Positions 1 to 10,221 of a DNA stretch of 64,000 nucleotides are shown piece by piece; the stretch's first letter is position 1, and every line of letters starts with the position of its first letter. The notes below the pieces were generated by a model that was not told the origin of the DNA, did not search any database, and was given only the letters and a program-made list of their open reading frames with translations. Both the position numbers and the translations under genes were made by a program. The stretch covers positions 1 to 64,000 of the forward strand of contig CAUYUJ010021075.1 of NCBI GenBank assembly GCA_963575745.1. Reading direction: 5' to 3'. Source of the stretch: Prorocentrum cordatum (Eukaryota > Sar > Dinophyceae > Prorocentrales > Prorocentraceae).

Positions 1-30
1 GTTTGCTGAAGGGAGGTTTGTCCACCGCCG
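1..30. mobile_element. Family E element, right end only (cut by window edge)
   Basis: The first 30 bases match the right terminal inverted repeat of family E (compare 10740-10761), ending in GTCCACCGCCG. The rest of the element lies outside the window. Confidence 0.6.
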
Positions 31-202
31 TCCGTGGAGGCCCATGCCAAGAAACACCCTGCTTGCCTCCAGGGTGTCCTGGGTTTCTTGAGTCTCGATG
101 GTTTTGCGGAAGGCGTGATGGTCCCACACCAAAAATCCATGGACGTCTTGGGGTCTCAGGGTTCGGTTTCTTGTGGGTTTCTTGTGGACTGGCCTCCACT
201 AT
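31..202 (+). mobile_element. Family I TIR element (degenerate copy)
   Basis: Same sequence as the copies at 52523-52675 and, in reverse, 44393-44569: ATGCCAAGAAACA near the left end, a central GATGGTTTTGCG block, and a GGACTGGCCTCCACTATA right end. The ends have decayed from the CAGTGGAG...CTCCACTG form seen in the other two copies. It directly abuts the family E end. Confidence 0.6.
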
Positions 203-261
203 ATCATGGTGCAGGGCAGGACAGGAGGGAGGACTGGAGGGAGGACTCGGGGGCGTCCAAG

Positions 262-409
262 AGGGGGGTGATGACCAGAGGGTGGATCGATATCATTGCG
301 GGAGGCATGTCATCGCCCCGGGTTTCATGGCCCCTTCTGAGCATTCTTCTTTCAATGCGGCCCCTGGCTCGCGGCGCATATGCCTCCTGCCATGATGCGC
401 ACCCCCCCC
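262..409. mobile_element. Family AA inverted-repeat element, copy 1
   Basis: Homologous to 2351-2500. The left part (GGGTGGATCGATATCA then GGAGGCATG) is complementary to the right part (CATATGCCTCCTGCCATGAT then CACCCCCC), so the sequence can fold back. No open frame that looks like protein. Confidence 0.45.
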
Positions 410-589
410 GCCCCCTTATAGTGGTTAGATCAGTGGAGTCAACGATTCTGGCCAAAAATCTTGCGAACATCTTCCCCTGAATCTCAGGCCGCAGTGCTTG
501 GGCCCCTCTCAGATCTCTGACGAAATTTCCAAGCCAACTCTCGACCGAAATCTTCTGGGAGATCTCCAGGAATCCCCCTTCTGGTGGAA

Positions 590-1165
590 ATCTTCGCCGA
601 AATCTCTGGGCTATCTCGCCCGCCCGAGAATATCCGGCGAAGTCTCTGGGGTTTCCAGAATGTGTTCGGATTCGTGAAAATCTATTGGGATGTAGGACAT
701 GTCAGTGGAAAACGCGTTGGACATCTGTTCAGGAGATTGCTCAAGAGATTTCCGGGAGATTTCTTTCCGAGGGGCAAGATTTGCCGGTAGATTTCCACGG
801 AGACTTCCGAGTGACAAGTTTTCCCGGGAGATTTCCGAGGGGCGAAATTTCCTGGGGTTCCGGAATGTGTTCGGATTGATTAGAGTATATTGGGATTCAG
901 GACGGTTTGATCAATGTACATCTCCTTGGAAATCTGTTCCAGGAGATTTCCCAGGATATGTCCCGGGAGATTTCCAAGGGGCATGATTTTCCGGTAGATT
1001 TCCACTGAGTTTTTTGAGGGGCGAGATTTTCGGGGGAGATTTACGAGGGGCAAGATTTTTCGGGAGATTTACATTGAGATTTCCGAGTGGCAAGATTTCC
1101 TAGGAGATTTTGCACCAGGGATATTCGACGGGCAAGATTTCCCGGGAGATTTTCCTGGTGACATC
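590..1165. repeat. Degenerate tandem repeat of GGGAGATTTCCGAGGGG-type units
   Basis: Short motifs such as GGGAGATTTCC and GAGGGGCAAGATTT recur many times. A longer period of about 205 bp is visible from the paired blocks GAATGTGTTCGGATT at 658 and 863. No coding frame is supported. Confidence 0.6.
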
Positions 1166-1270
1166 CGATTTGGTTTGGGATATTTTGGAGTTTTGGGGGG
1201 CGTCCCAGATTTGTTTGGAAGATTTGGGCTGGGACATGTGATCAAGGCACTCCCTCGATCTAACCCTAGG

Positions 1271-1400
1271 AGCGTGTTTCTGTCTTGCTTGGGGCATTAT
1301 TGGCATGATAGCCCCCTCCCCCCCCTCCCCTCACGTAACGCCCCTCCCCCTCCCAGTGCGCTGCGGGCACCTCCGCCGTGCGCATCGAGCACACGGCGGG
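1271..1400 (+). mobile_element. Family Y inverted-repeat element, partial copy
   Basis: Matches the left end of the element at 47592-48126: GTTTCTGTCTTGCTTGGGGC, a C-rich stretch, then CCGTGCGCATCG. The right end is absent. Confidence 0.4.
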
Positions 1401-1445
1401 GAGAGAGCCGCTACATCTCGTGAGGAGTGCCCTGGAGGCCGTCTG

Positions 1446-1642
1446 TCGGGTCGGGCGAAAGGGGGGGTAGCAAAGGGGGGGTTTGAGAATTAGCTCACGT
1501 AGCTGATTTTCCCGGCGCCTCCTGGCGCCGGACGCGCCCATGTATCGAGGAATGAGCCCCTCGGTCTGGCCGAAACCAGCTGCATGCAGCAAATTTCGTA
1601 ACCCCCCCTTTCCCAAGCCCCCCCTTTCGTCCGGCCCGAGTC
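1446..1642. mobile_element. Family Z foldback element
   Basis: About 50-bp imperfect TIRs: the left arm (TCGGGCGAAAGGGGGGGTA then CAAAGGGGGGGTTTGAG) is the reverse complement of the right arm at about 1596-1642 (CCCCCCTTTCGTCCGGCCCGA). G-rich and C-rich runs at opposite ends would favour hairpin formation. A possible relative lies near 2560-2640. Confidence 0.55.
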
Positions 1643-1825
1643 TGGGCCACCCCGAGAATCCTGGGGGTACCTTGGGCCAGGGGTACTTCTATAGCAACGC
1701 CCGGCTCGCGGTGCCCGGAGGTCGCCAGGCAGCGCGCGCGAGGGGGCGGGGGCGGGGGCGCGGTGTGCGGACTCTTTGAGAGGGCGCGCGGGGGGGCTCC
1801 TGCGGGGCTTCTTTGCGCGCAATGT

Positions 1826-2002
1826 CTATATCCTCATCCAGTGCGTCTTGGAGTTTCGGACTCTCTTCCCAAGAAACATGAGGCGCACTGGATATGGGTT
1901 AGAATCTGCCTCCCAAAGGCTCAATTTTTATCCATATCCAGTGCGCCTCGGCCTTGCGGCGCCCCTTCCAAGAAAATCCCAGACGCAGTGGATATGGATA
2001 TA
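1826..2002 (+). mobile_element. Family X double-hairpin element, copy 1
   Basis: Two adjacent hairpins, each with arms built on CCATATCCAGTGCGCCTC and its complement (first about 1826-1898, second 1929-2002). An inverted, shorter copy lies at 62555-62681 and keeps both hairpins in the same order. Confidence 0.6.
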
Positions 2003-2024
2003 GATATTGCCCGCATTCTGTTCG

Positions 2025-2170
2025 GTCGGGCGCGTCCTCCTGCAGGCGGATTTCGGGCCAAAAATTCACAAGAGTCAGAGAGCATTCAAGAATGGTCAAA
2101 CATATAGGACGACAGTCGTCCGCGTATCTTTTTGTTGGGCGATTTGGGAGTATCCCTCGACAGGCCCGAC
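2025..2170 (-). mobile_element. Family D TIR element (MITE-like), copy 1
   Basis: Bounded by GTCGGGC on the left and GCCCGAC on the right. It is in reverse orientation to the other copies: the GTCCTCCTGCAGGCGG arm is on the left and the CCCTCGACAGGCCCGAC arm on the right. Interior is AT-richer than the surroundings. Family TIR is GTCGGGC[C/G]TGTCC[C/T]CTACAGG. Confidence 0.75.
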
Positions 2171-2350
2171 TTGAGGCTCCTGCGAGGGCGCTGTATATGC
2201 AGGCCAGGAGGGTTCCCCGGGAGCCCCTCCCGCTCCCCGGGTGGCCTGCAGCCTCGCCCCGCCCCCGGCCAGGGTGCGCTCCGAGCCTGCCCCCGGGGTC
2301 GGCCCTCCGTGCTGAGCATTTCGTTCCCGGGCCGCGTCGGTCAGGGAAAC

Positions 2351-2500
2351 GAGGGGGGTGATGACTAGGGGGGGGGGTGGATATCACGGCGGGGGCCATG
2401 ATATTTCCCCAGATTTCATGGCGCCCCTTGTTTCATTACGTCCCTGGCCCCCCCGCTGGGCCGCGCACATGCCGCCGGCCATGATTTGCACCCCCCCCCC
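2351..2500. mobile_element. Family AA inverted-repeat element, copy 2
   Basis: Same order of blocks as 262-409 (GAGGGGGGTGATGAC, GGTGGATATCA, CATGATAT, TTTCATGGC, CGCACATGCC, CATGATTTGCACCCC), with complementary ends. Confidence 0.45.
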
Positions 2501-2509
2501 TTGGACACC

Positions 2510-3524
2510 CCCCTCTTGGCCGCTCCCGAGTCAGGCCCGCGGCGATCAGGGCGCCAGAGACGGGGGGTGCAGCAAACGGGGGCATGGGGAACGCCGATTT
2601 CCACGTTTGGCTATGCCCCCGTTCTGGGGGGGCCCTGGGCGCCGTAGGCGGGGGCATGTGAGAAAGCCTGAGCCCCCGTTGAGCTAAACCCCGGTGTAGG
2701 AAGCCCCGAGGCGAGGAGAACGTCCACGAGCGCACAGCAAACTTCGGACGGTCACGCTGAATTCCGAGGGCGAGCAGTTAGCACGCCCGAGGAGACGGGG
2801 GTCGCAAAGCTCCCGGACGAGCAAAGTCAGAGCCCCCCCCAGGCCAGACATGGAAGAACGCCCTTTGGCCCAGACCCCTGGAACTCTTCAAGACAGTTCA
2901 AACCAGACACTCCCAAGATCAGACCCCCCCACTTTGGGAGTGAAAGCCGGGGTGCCTTTCCTAGGGTGCCCCTGCACCCTTGCCTTCCGGCCCATGCCAG
3001 CCCTTTATCGTGAATGTTGGGCTTTTATCTTCGGCTGGACAGAACGCTACGGGGGCAGGCGCGGCATAGATCCAGAAGACAGGGCTTATTTGATCTGCGA
3101 ATGGCTACTCCGAGTTTCTTAGTAAGCGTCGGGGGGGCGTCACCCCCGCCGACAGCCCCACATCGACCTCCGTCGCGGGCAGCCACCGCGCGCCAAATGT
3201 GGTCCGACCCCCGTCTCGGCGCGTCGACGGGCGAGGTTGACCTCCGTCGGGGGGGTACCCCCCCAAGCTTATTACGAAAAGACCCAGAGTGATCACTGGC
3301 ATTTCCTGGTAGCCATGCAAAGGGCGTGGGCATGGGCGCCCCGGGGGGGAAGAAGAAGGAGGGGGAGGGGGAGGGGAACGGCGACGAAGGCGACGGCGAT
3401 GGATGGCAGGAGGAGGAGCTGGGGAAGGGGGAGGAGGACGGGCCAGTGGCTTCAACCACTGGAGCCCCATGCGGGCCCGATCCTCGACCCCGCCAGTGCC
3501 CACTCCCAGAAAGTCTTGCGTCAA
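2510..3524. other. No recognised feature
   Basis: GC-rich unique-looking DNA. A 90-codon open frame at 2850-3122 ends in an aromatic and charged stretch (FGWTERYGGRRGIDPEDRAY) but has no recognised family, intron boundary or leader, so I do not call it a gene. Purine-rich triplets start at about 3345. Confidence 0.3.
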
Positions 3525-3678
3525 GTCGGGCCTGTCCCTCTACGGAAGGAAGATTCGGAAATAGTCAAAAAAGAATACGGGGACGATTTTTCAAGGATTT
3601 GTTTTACCATCTCGGTGTGTTCGCTGACATTCCCAATTTTTCGTCCAAGATTCCCCCCTGTAGAGGAACAGGCCCGAC
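3525..3678 (+). mobile_element. Family D TIR element, copy 2
   Basis: The ends GTCGGGCCTGTCCCTCTAC and GTAGAGGAACAGGCCCGAC form a 19-bp inverted repeat with one mismatch. The interior carries the family blocks GGGGACGATTTTTCAA and TTTTTCGTCCAAGATT. It is flanked by TCAA on the left and GTAAG on the right. Confidence 0.85.
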
Positions 3679-3800
3679 GTAAGCCTTGCGTCCTCGCGCA
3701 CCGCCCTCTGAAAAAGCAGGTGCACCTGGGACCCCCAGGATTCCCACGTGTGCCTCTCGCGCCTCCCTGCCCCGACCTCCGCGCCGCCCTTCCTCTCCCC

Positions 3801-3928
3801 ATGGCATCGCTCGAACGTGTGCATTTCTTCTCGGCGAGAACCATCGAGGACCATCCTGGACCATCGAGCAAAAAAACACACACGAAACCGAAACATGTAC
3901 GGGAGATGGACGTTCGAGCGACGGCAAG
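3801..3928 (+). mobile_element. Family H TIR element, copy 1
   Basis: Ends ATGGCATCGCTCGAACGT and ACGTTCGAGCGACGGCAAG form a TIR. The interior has CTCGGCGAGAACCATCGAGG and an inner palindrome around CCATCCTGGACCATCGAG. It matches 28927-29056, 32817-32945 and 63421-63548. Confidence 0.8.
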
Positions 3929-4352
3929 CTCCTTTTCCTTCCCACGGGGGTCCAGCGCCGCTCTCGACGCGCTCCTGCTTCGTGCTCCTCCCCGCTCGCT
4001 CCGAACAGTGCGACCGCTGGACCTCGCCACGCGAGAGGTTTTGTCATTCGTTCGTTTGCCGATCGGCGCGGGCCCTCGAGCCCCCGCCCCTCCCCCCCCG
4101 CTGTGGAGTGGATCTTGGCTGCTCCTGGCGCCCGTTTCGCGCGGGTGGCGTCCCTGCCCCCAGGAGACCCCCTGGTTCCAGACAGTCGCATGCGATGCAG
4201 AGGTCCGGAGCCGGACCCTTCCCCCCTCCCCCTCTCCCCCCTTTCCGCCCAGCGTCGAGACGCCGAAGAGAGCAGACGCTCACCAGGGAGCCAAGAGCCC
4301 ATGGTGGGCCTGTTTTCCACCACCACCACCAGGAGCTGGGAGGGCGGAAAAG

Positions 4353-4452
4353 GGGGGGAGGAGGAGGAGGAGGAGGAGGACGAAGGACGAAAAGAAGGCG
4401 GAGGAGGAGGAAGAGGAGGAGGAGGAGGAGGAGGAGGAGGAGGAGGAGGCGA
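4353..4452. repeat. GGA triplet tract
   Basis: Nearly pure purine GGA/GAA repeats. Open in several frames, giving poly-Glu or poly-Gly translations that should not be read as genes. Confidence 0.9.
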
Positions 4453-4609
4453 GGGCGAGGCACTTTCCAGGGCCGCCCTCGGCAGCCCCGCCTCCCGCCC
4501 CGTCCTGGCCCTCGGCCGTGGGCCACTAGCTTCGCAGCCTCGGCGTCCGCTCGGGCGTCCAAGGGCCCTGCGCCATGCGCCTCCTCGGCACCCTGTCGCG
4601 CAGTGCGCC

Positions 4610-4648
4610 GTCGCCGTCGCGCTCGTCGTGGTCGCCGTCGTCGTCGTC

Positions 4649-4681
<33 letters not shown>

Positions 4682-4690
4682 CTCATCCCC
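4610..4690. repeat. CGT triplet tract
   Basis: TCGTCGTCG-type repeat with CTC interruptions, of the same kind as the long tract at 51135-51880. Confidence 0.85.
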
Positions 4691-5255
4691 CGAGGCGAAG
4701 GGGAGGGAAGGATGCAGGGGTGGAAGAGTTGGAGTTTGGGAGGGGTTTTCGTATGGGCCCGCTGTCGGTGGGATCTAGAGGGGGGGGATAGGGAGGTGAA
4801 GGCAGGGTCTGGGTGGCGTGCAAAATTGCCACGTCGGAGGTACATCTGGCTTCTAGTGCTGCATGCGCGATGGAAGAAGAGAAGGTGGTCGGGCAGCGGG
4901 GAGGAGGCATAGAAATTGCTAGGTGACGGCGTCAATGACAGAACCACCGTGTCTCGATACGTGCAGACCGTTCGGGCTTCGGGCGCCTTCGGAACCTTCG
5001 GGGGCAAAACCCCACCGAAAGGCCGCCCAGCGACCCACTCCGGGCATCGCTCGGGGCTCTCGTGCGCCCTGGGCGGAGCCCCGCGGCCTGCAGGCTGGCC
5101 GCGGGGCAGAGCCAGCAGGGCCCGGCAGAGCCAGGCCCCGAGCGTGCGATGATGCCCTCGCGCGCGAGGCCCGCGGTGGCCGAGGCACGCCGCGCCCCCA
5201 GAAGCGCCCCTCCGAGTGACCTCCGCGCTCCTCGCGGCAGCACGGCCCCCCCCCC
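4690..5255. other. No recognised feature
   Basis: GC-rich DNA between two triplet tracts. I found no member of the dispersed families and no supported coding frame. Confidence 0.3.
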
Positions 5256-5257
5256 GC

Positions 5258-5440
5258 AGCCTCCTCCTCCTCCTCCTCCTCCTCCTCCGCCTCCTCCTCC
5301 GCCTCCTCCTCGTCCTCCTCCTCCTCCTCCTCTTCTCCTCCTCCTCCTCCTCCTCCTCCTCCTTCTCCTCCTCCTTCTCCTCCTCCTCCTCCTCCTCCTC
5401 GTCCTTCTCCTTCCCCTCCTCCTCCTCGTCCTTCGCCCTC
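5258..5440. repeat. CCT triplet tract
   Basis: Pyrimidine-only CCT/CTC repeat about 180 bp long, with occasional CGC and TTC. Confidence 0.9.
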
Positions 5441-5584
5441 CCCCCGCGTGCCCGCTCGCATCGCGCAGCGCACGAGGACGCGTGGGCCGTGCCGCCGAAG
5501 GGTGCCCAGGGCCCAGCGGCGCCGTTCGTACGCACGCACGCGTGCACGCGCGCACGCGCGTGCTGGCACATCCTCTGAAGCTCT

Positions 5585-6015
5585 AACATTCGGACCGAGG
5601 TAGAGCTTGCGAGGTCGGTTCGTGGAGGGTACCCGCAGGGTCTTCGTGTCTGTTGCGCGAACTCGCTCTAAGGCCTCCTAGGTGGGGTGCGAGTAGATGG
5701 GGTCGACGGATCGCGCCTCATTGCCGATGCATCGACGATGCGGCTCGATGCGGAGCCCGATTTGCTTCACGCCGACGTTGCCGATGCGTCGCCGACGTTG
5801 CTCATGTATCGCCGGTGCATCGCCGATGCATCGCCGATGCCTTGGCGGTGCGGCGCGATCCTTCGAACCCATCTACTCGAACCCCATCCAGGAGGCCTCT
5901 GCGTTCGCATCTTTGGGGAGAGTGCCCCTGGATGTTTTGTGTGTCTTGACAGGCGGAGGGTCTCATGTCCAAGGAGGATGCTCTTCTGGCCCAGGTCCCA
6001 CTGTACACGATCTGA
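5585..6015 (+). mobile_element. Family T repeat interrupted by a family B element
   Basis: The left part (5591-5665, TCGGACCGAGGTAGAGC then TCTTCGTGTCTGTTG) and right part (5920-6005, GCGGAGGGTCTCATG then GGAGGATG) match one continuous stretch at 59645-59850. In the present copy a complete family B element (5671-5900) separates them. Confidence 0.6.
5671..5900. mobile_element. Family B foldback element, copy 1
   Basis: A 230-bp element with long TIRs: it starts AGGCCTCCTAGGTGGGGTGC and ends ACCCCATCCAGGAGGCCTCT. Inside these is a second complementary layer (GTAGATGGGGTCG / ATCTACTCGAACC), then GCATCGCCGATGCATCG and its complement. The centre holds repeats of GCCGATGC. Related copies lie at 32002, 42110 and 62250, with a partial one at 15578. 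Confidence 0.85.
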
Positions 6016-6248
6016 GGGTTCTCCGGCTGTCCCGCGGCCTTCCTTCTCCTCGCCCCTCGCCCGCCCGCGCCCCTGCACATCAATACACGGCTCGTTGGAC
6101 CCAACCCGCCGCAGAACAAAAATCAAGGGCAGCAGCGTGGAATAGGGATTCCCCGCTGCAGTGTCCCGGCGGAGAACCGCGGGCCACGCGGGGGCTCCTC
6201 GTCGGGCCCTCCGCCAGTGGCTCCTCCTTCTTCTCCTTGTCGTCCCCC

Positions 6249-6735
6249 AATCGACCCCCTTGAAACCCTGCGGGGGGCAGTCCCACGAGCGTGGCTGAAA
6301 TGTGGCTGAGGCAACTCCACTCGCCTGAACCCCCCCGGGAGAAACGATCAGAAGGGGGGTTGCACTCGAATGCGCGACGACCTTGCGCGGTTGCTCACGC
6401 AGGCCGCTTGCGCGGCAGACCGCGTCACCGTAACAGCGCCTACGCGGGACCTTACGAGGGCGGCATGCGCGCGAGTGCCCGCGCAATCGACCCCCTTGAA
6501 ACCCTGCGGGGGCAGTCCCACGAGCGTGGCCGAGATGTGGCTGAGGCAATTCCACTCGCCTGACCCCCCAGGGAGAAACGATCAGAAGGGGGGTTGCACT
6601 CGATTACGCGACGACCTTGCGCGGTGGATCACGCAAGCCGCTCGCGCGGCAGACCGCATTAAGGCGCCTACGCGCCACCTTCCGCGGGCAGCTTACGCAC
6701 AAGTGCACGCGCAATCGACCCCCTTGAAACCCTGC
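6249..6735 (+). repeat. 235-bp tandem duplication
   Basis: AATCGACCCCCTTGAAACCC occurs at 6249, 6483 and 6713, giving units of about 234 and 230 bp plus a short third start. The unit includes GGCTGAGGCAA and CGATCAGAAGGGGGGTTGC. The third start runs directly into the GGTTGC minisatellite. Confidence 0.85.
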
Positions 6736-6759
6736 GGGTGCGCCCTCCCGCGGGCGCTG

Positions 6760-8110
6760 TGAAATGTGTCGCCCGGTTGCGGTTGCGGTTGCGCCCTCCC
6801 GCGGGCGGGTTGAAATGTGTCGCCCGGTTGCGGTTGCGGTTGCGGTTGCGCCCTCCCGCGGGCGGGGTGAAATGTGTCGCCCGCTTGCGGTTGCGGTTGC
6901 GCCCGCGGGCGCTTTGAAATGTGTCGCCCGGTTGACGGTTGACGGTTGCGCCAGCGTGGTGCTTTGAAAATGTGTCGCCGGGTTGGCGGTTGAGGTTGGG
7001 CGGCGCCCGCCCGCGGGCGGGTGAAATTGTGTCCACGGTTGCCGGTTGCGGTTGCGCCGCGGGCGCTTTGAATATGTGGTTCGCCAGGTTGCGGTGCGGT
7101 TGACGGTGCGCGCCGCGGCGCTTTGAAATGTGTTGTAGACGGGTTTTGCGGTTGCGTTTGACGCGCTTTTTTTTTTTTTTATTTTTCAAAGCGGCGTTTT
7201 GGAAATAGTGTCGCAAAGGTTGCGTGTGCGGTTCGAGCGCGGCTTTTTTTTTTCTTTTTTTTTTTTTTTTATTTTTGTTTTATTTTTTTTTCGTTTTTTT
7301 CTTTTTGTTTTTTTTTTTTCTTTTTTTCCCGCGGGCGCTTGAAATGTGCCCGTTGCAGTTCGGTTGGGCGAGCGCCCGCGGGCGGAGTTTAAATACGCAG
7401 TTCGCGGTTGCGGTTGTTGGGTTGCGGTTGCGCGCCCGCGGGCGCTTTGAAATGTGTCGCCCGGTTGCGGTTGCGGTTGCGGTTGCGCGCTCCCGCGGGC
7501 GTTTTGAAATGTGTCGCCCGGTTGCGGTTGCGGTTGCGCGCTCCCGCGGCCGGTTTGAAATGTGTCGCCCGGTTGCGGTTGCGGTTGCGGTTGCGTGCTC
7601 CCGCGGGCGTTTTGAGATGTGTCGCCCGGTTGCGGCTGCGGTTGCGCGCTCGCGGGCGCTTTGAAATATGTCGCCCGGTTGCGGTTGCGGTTGCGGTTGC
7701 GCGCTCCCGCGGGCGGGTTGAAATGCGTCGCCCGGTTGCGGTTGCGGTTGCGCGCTCCCGCGGGCGTTTTGAAATGTGTCGCCCGGTTGCGGTTGCGGTT
7801 GCGGTTGCGCGCTCCCGCGGGCGTTTTGAAATGTGTCGCTCGGCCGCGGTTGCGGTTGCGCGCCCGCGGGCGCTTTGAAATGTGTGGCCCGGTTGCGGTT
7901 GCGGTTGCGGTTGCGCGCTCCCGCGGGCGGGTTGAAATGCGTCGCCCGGTTACGGTTGCGGTTGCGCGCTCCCGCGGGCGTTTTGAAATGTGTCGCCCGG
8001 TTGCGGTTGCGGTTGCGCGCTCCCGCGGGCGCTTTGAAATGTGTCGCCCGCTTGGGTTGCGGTTGCCGCCGCCGGGTTGCGCTCCCGCGGGCGGTTTGAA
8101 ATGTGTCTCC
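6760..8110 (+). repeat. GGTTGC-containing minisatellite (about 50-58 bp unit)
   Basis: More than twenty units of CGGGCGNTTTGAAATGTGTC plus GCCC and two or three GGTTGC hexamers. Units at 7440-8100 are well kept; those at 6900-7150 are degenerate. A T-rich stretch (7168-7330) splits the array. Open frames here (Arg-Leu or Ala-Val rich) come from the repeat. Confidence 0.9.
7168..7330. repeat. T-rich tract inside the minisatellite
   Basis: Runs of T up to about 18 long with scattered A, C and G. It separates a decayed left half of the array from a regular right half. Confidence 0.85.
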
Positions 8111-8214
8111 CGAGTTGTCCCCTGACGTTCAGTCAGTCAGTCATCAGTCAGCCGGCGGGCACGGAATTTCACCCGGCTCCGCCGGGAAAAACGTGCGCGC
8201 GGGCACGCGCACGA

Positions 8215-8460
8215 GCACCGACCCGTGCGCACATTGTACCTGTGATGTTCCAACCTTTTTCAGCCTTGCTCACTAGAAAGAATTCCGAGCACCAGAAAAG
8301 CACCGACGCTAGCGGGTTTTCACGTGTCGGGCCCTGTGAGACTTTTGTCCGACACTCTTTCGACACGTTTTCGACCCTTTTCCAGGTGCTCGAAGTTATT
8401 TCAGGGATGTGGTCCGTAAGTACGATGGGAGCAACACCACATCATGTAAGCATGCACGCA
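8215..8460 (+). mobile_element. Family F repeat, uninterrupted copy
   Basis: Blocks in order: GATGTTCCAACC, GCCTTGCTCACTAGAAAG, GAGCACC, CGGGTTTTCACGTGTCGGG, TTTCGACACGTTTTCGAC, CAGGTGCTCGAAGTTATT, GGATGTGGTCC, AGTACGATGGGAGCAACA. The same order appears at 10540-10935, but with a family E element in the middle. Confidence 0.7.
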
Positions 8461-8479
8461 CCGTGAGTGCGGGTGCACC

Positions 8480-8481
8480 GC

Positions 8482-8525
<44 letters not shown>

Positions 8526-8535
8526 TATATAAAAC
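8480..8535. repeat. CT dinucleotide repeat with short AT tail
   Basis: About 40 bp of CT repeats followed by CCATATATATAAAACATATA. Confidence 0.9.
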
Positions 8536-9339
8536 ATATAGAGAAGCTCTTATTGTGTTCCTTGGGCTCTGTCGCCAGAGATCACATGTGGCCTTGTTGG
8601 AACAGCGGCGGGTGTTGGGTGCAGGGTGGTTCCTCTGGGGCTGTTCTACACCCCGCGCGAGTGTGGTGGTGGGCGATGTGTGCATGTGCATGCCTTTACT
8701 GATGCCAGGGAAGCCTGTGCGCGCGCCCGACCGGGAAAATGTGGGATCGTGCAGGCCTGATTTCACGGCTACGAATTTGCGCACAGATTTGCATGGAAGC
8801 AGTATCGTGTGCTGCCACGCGCACCCTCTGCACATTTCCAGAACGCGCGCGCGCACTTCCACGCATACACGAATGCCCATTGCTCGGCCAAGCTGGCGGG
8901 TCTGCCTGGCTGGGCCACTGCCCGTCAAGGCGAGACCAGCCCCCGGAGGGCAGACACGCGCCATATCATGCAGAAGTCAGGGCCTGCGCAGGAGGAGCCC
9001 TGTGAAGTTCCTCGTGAGACAGCAGGCAGCCCTTTCGGCGAGTCTCGGGGAAGACGATGCAGGAGGCGGGGGTAAACCACCCCGACCTCCATGACTAGCG
9101 TTTGCTCAGCAGTCCTGGGCGTCTACATGAGACAGCGCGGCCCTGCTCGAGTCCTTCCTTGGATACGATTAACGTCAGGGCTTCGCATGTCGGGGTGCTT
9201 GTTACGAGGGTGGTTCTTCTGCCTCCTAGGAGGCCAGAGAAGGAGTAGGACGAGGAGGACGGCAGAGGAGATCACGGAGGAGACAACGGAGGATAATGAG
9301 GAGGATTCTGAGGAGGCACGATATGACCCCAGCGGTTGC

Positions 9340-9600
9340 TGGCCGAAGGCAATCCCCATGATCGCCATCCCCATGTCGAACATGCAGGTCGGCACCTCGG
9401 CCTGGGCCATGGGCATCATGATGCCGCATGCGCCGAACAGCGCGACCACTGTGGTTGAAGTCGAGGCGGGGCCCCCCGGCCGCAGCGGCTCCCCGCATCT
9501 CCTGAGATACGCTGTCGTTCCATCTGGGCGCTTCACCTCGACTTCGTCCCCGGGGGGCTCGTTCTCGGCCCCCAGAGCCACCGACAGTGAGTCGGGGGCG
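9340..9600 (-). CDS. Possible coding exon on the minus strand, unknown protein
   Basis: Reading the minus strand from 9600 down to about 9340 gives an open frame with almost only G or C at third codon positions. It contains a turn-rich segment (GDEVEVKRPDGTTAYLRR) and then a hydrophobic Met-rich stretch (GIMMPMAQAEVPTCMFDMGM) followed by AIMGIAFG. This could be one membrane-spanning segment. I recognise no family. On its 5' side the frame runs into CAGCAT/GAG repeats; on its 3' side it leaves coding-like composition soon after GGGTCATATC, where an intron donor could lie. No leader, start or poly(A) is visible, so it may equally be a chance open frame or a relic. Confidence 0.25.
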
Positions 9601-9607
9601 GATGACG

Positions 9608-9619
9608 ATGCTGATGCTG

Positions 9620-9658
<39 letters not shown>

Positions 9659-9827
9659 AGGAGGAGGAGGAGGAGGAGGAGGAGGAGGAGGAGGAGGAGG
9701 AGGAGGACGGGGAGGAGGAAGAGGAGAAGGATGAGGAGGAGGCAGGGAGGACGGGGAGGAGGAGGAGGAGGAGGAGGCGGAGGAGGAGGAGGAGGAGGAG
9801 GAGGAGGAGGAGGAGGAGGAGGACGTC
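9608..9827. repeat. GCT then GAG triplet tract
   Basis: GATGCT/GCT repeats (9608-9657) switch abruptly to GAG repeats (9658-9827). Poly-acidic and poly-Leu translations here are artefacts. Confidence 0.9.
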
Positions 9828-10221
9828 TGAGTCTTGCTGTGCGGTGGCTGCTCCACTTCCGACCTCGCCCTGCCCTCCCCGAGCCCGCGGGGGCCTCCCA
9901 GATCCCAGAGCCCTCTGGAGTCCTCCAGCTCCAGCGCTCTCGGAGACTTCCACCATCCCGCCGGGCTGTGGCTCCTCCTCCTCGTCCTCCTCCTCGTCCT
10001 GATCCTCTTCCCCTCTCCCGTTCCCTCTCCGCCCCTCCTCCTCCAGAGAACGCCCTCCTCGTCGCAGTGGACCCGTCGGTGTGGCGGGCCGGGTCTTCCG
10101 CCCGATGCGGTCTCAGCTTGGCTTCCCGAGATTCGGACGTGCTCGTGGCGCCAACGCCAGAGAGCTGATTGTCGTTCGGCAGGGCTGGTGCAGTGAGCAC
10201 TCCCAGCGGCTCTCCACGGAG

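Noticed and set aside
3604-5589. 661-codon minus-strand open frame
   Set aside because: It runs through GGA, CGT and CCT tracts and translates as poly-Glu, poly-Arg and poly-Thr; no domain.
7224-8125. Open frames rich in Cys-Arg-Pro-Val-Ala
   Set aside because: Products of the GGTTGC minisatellite, open in several frames.
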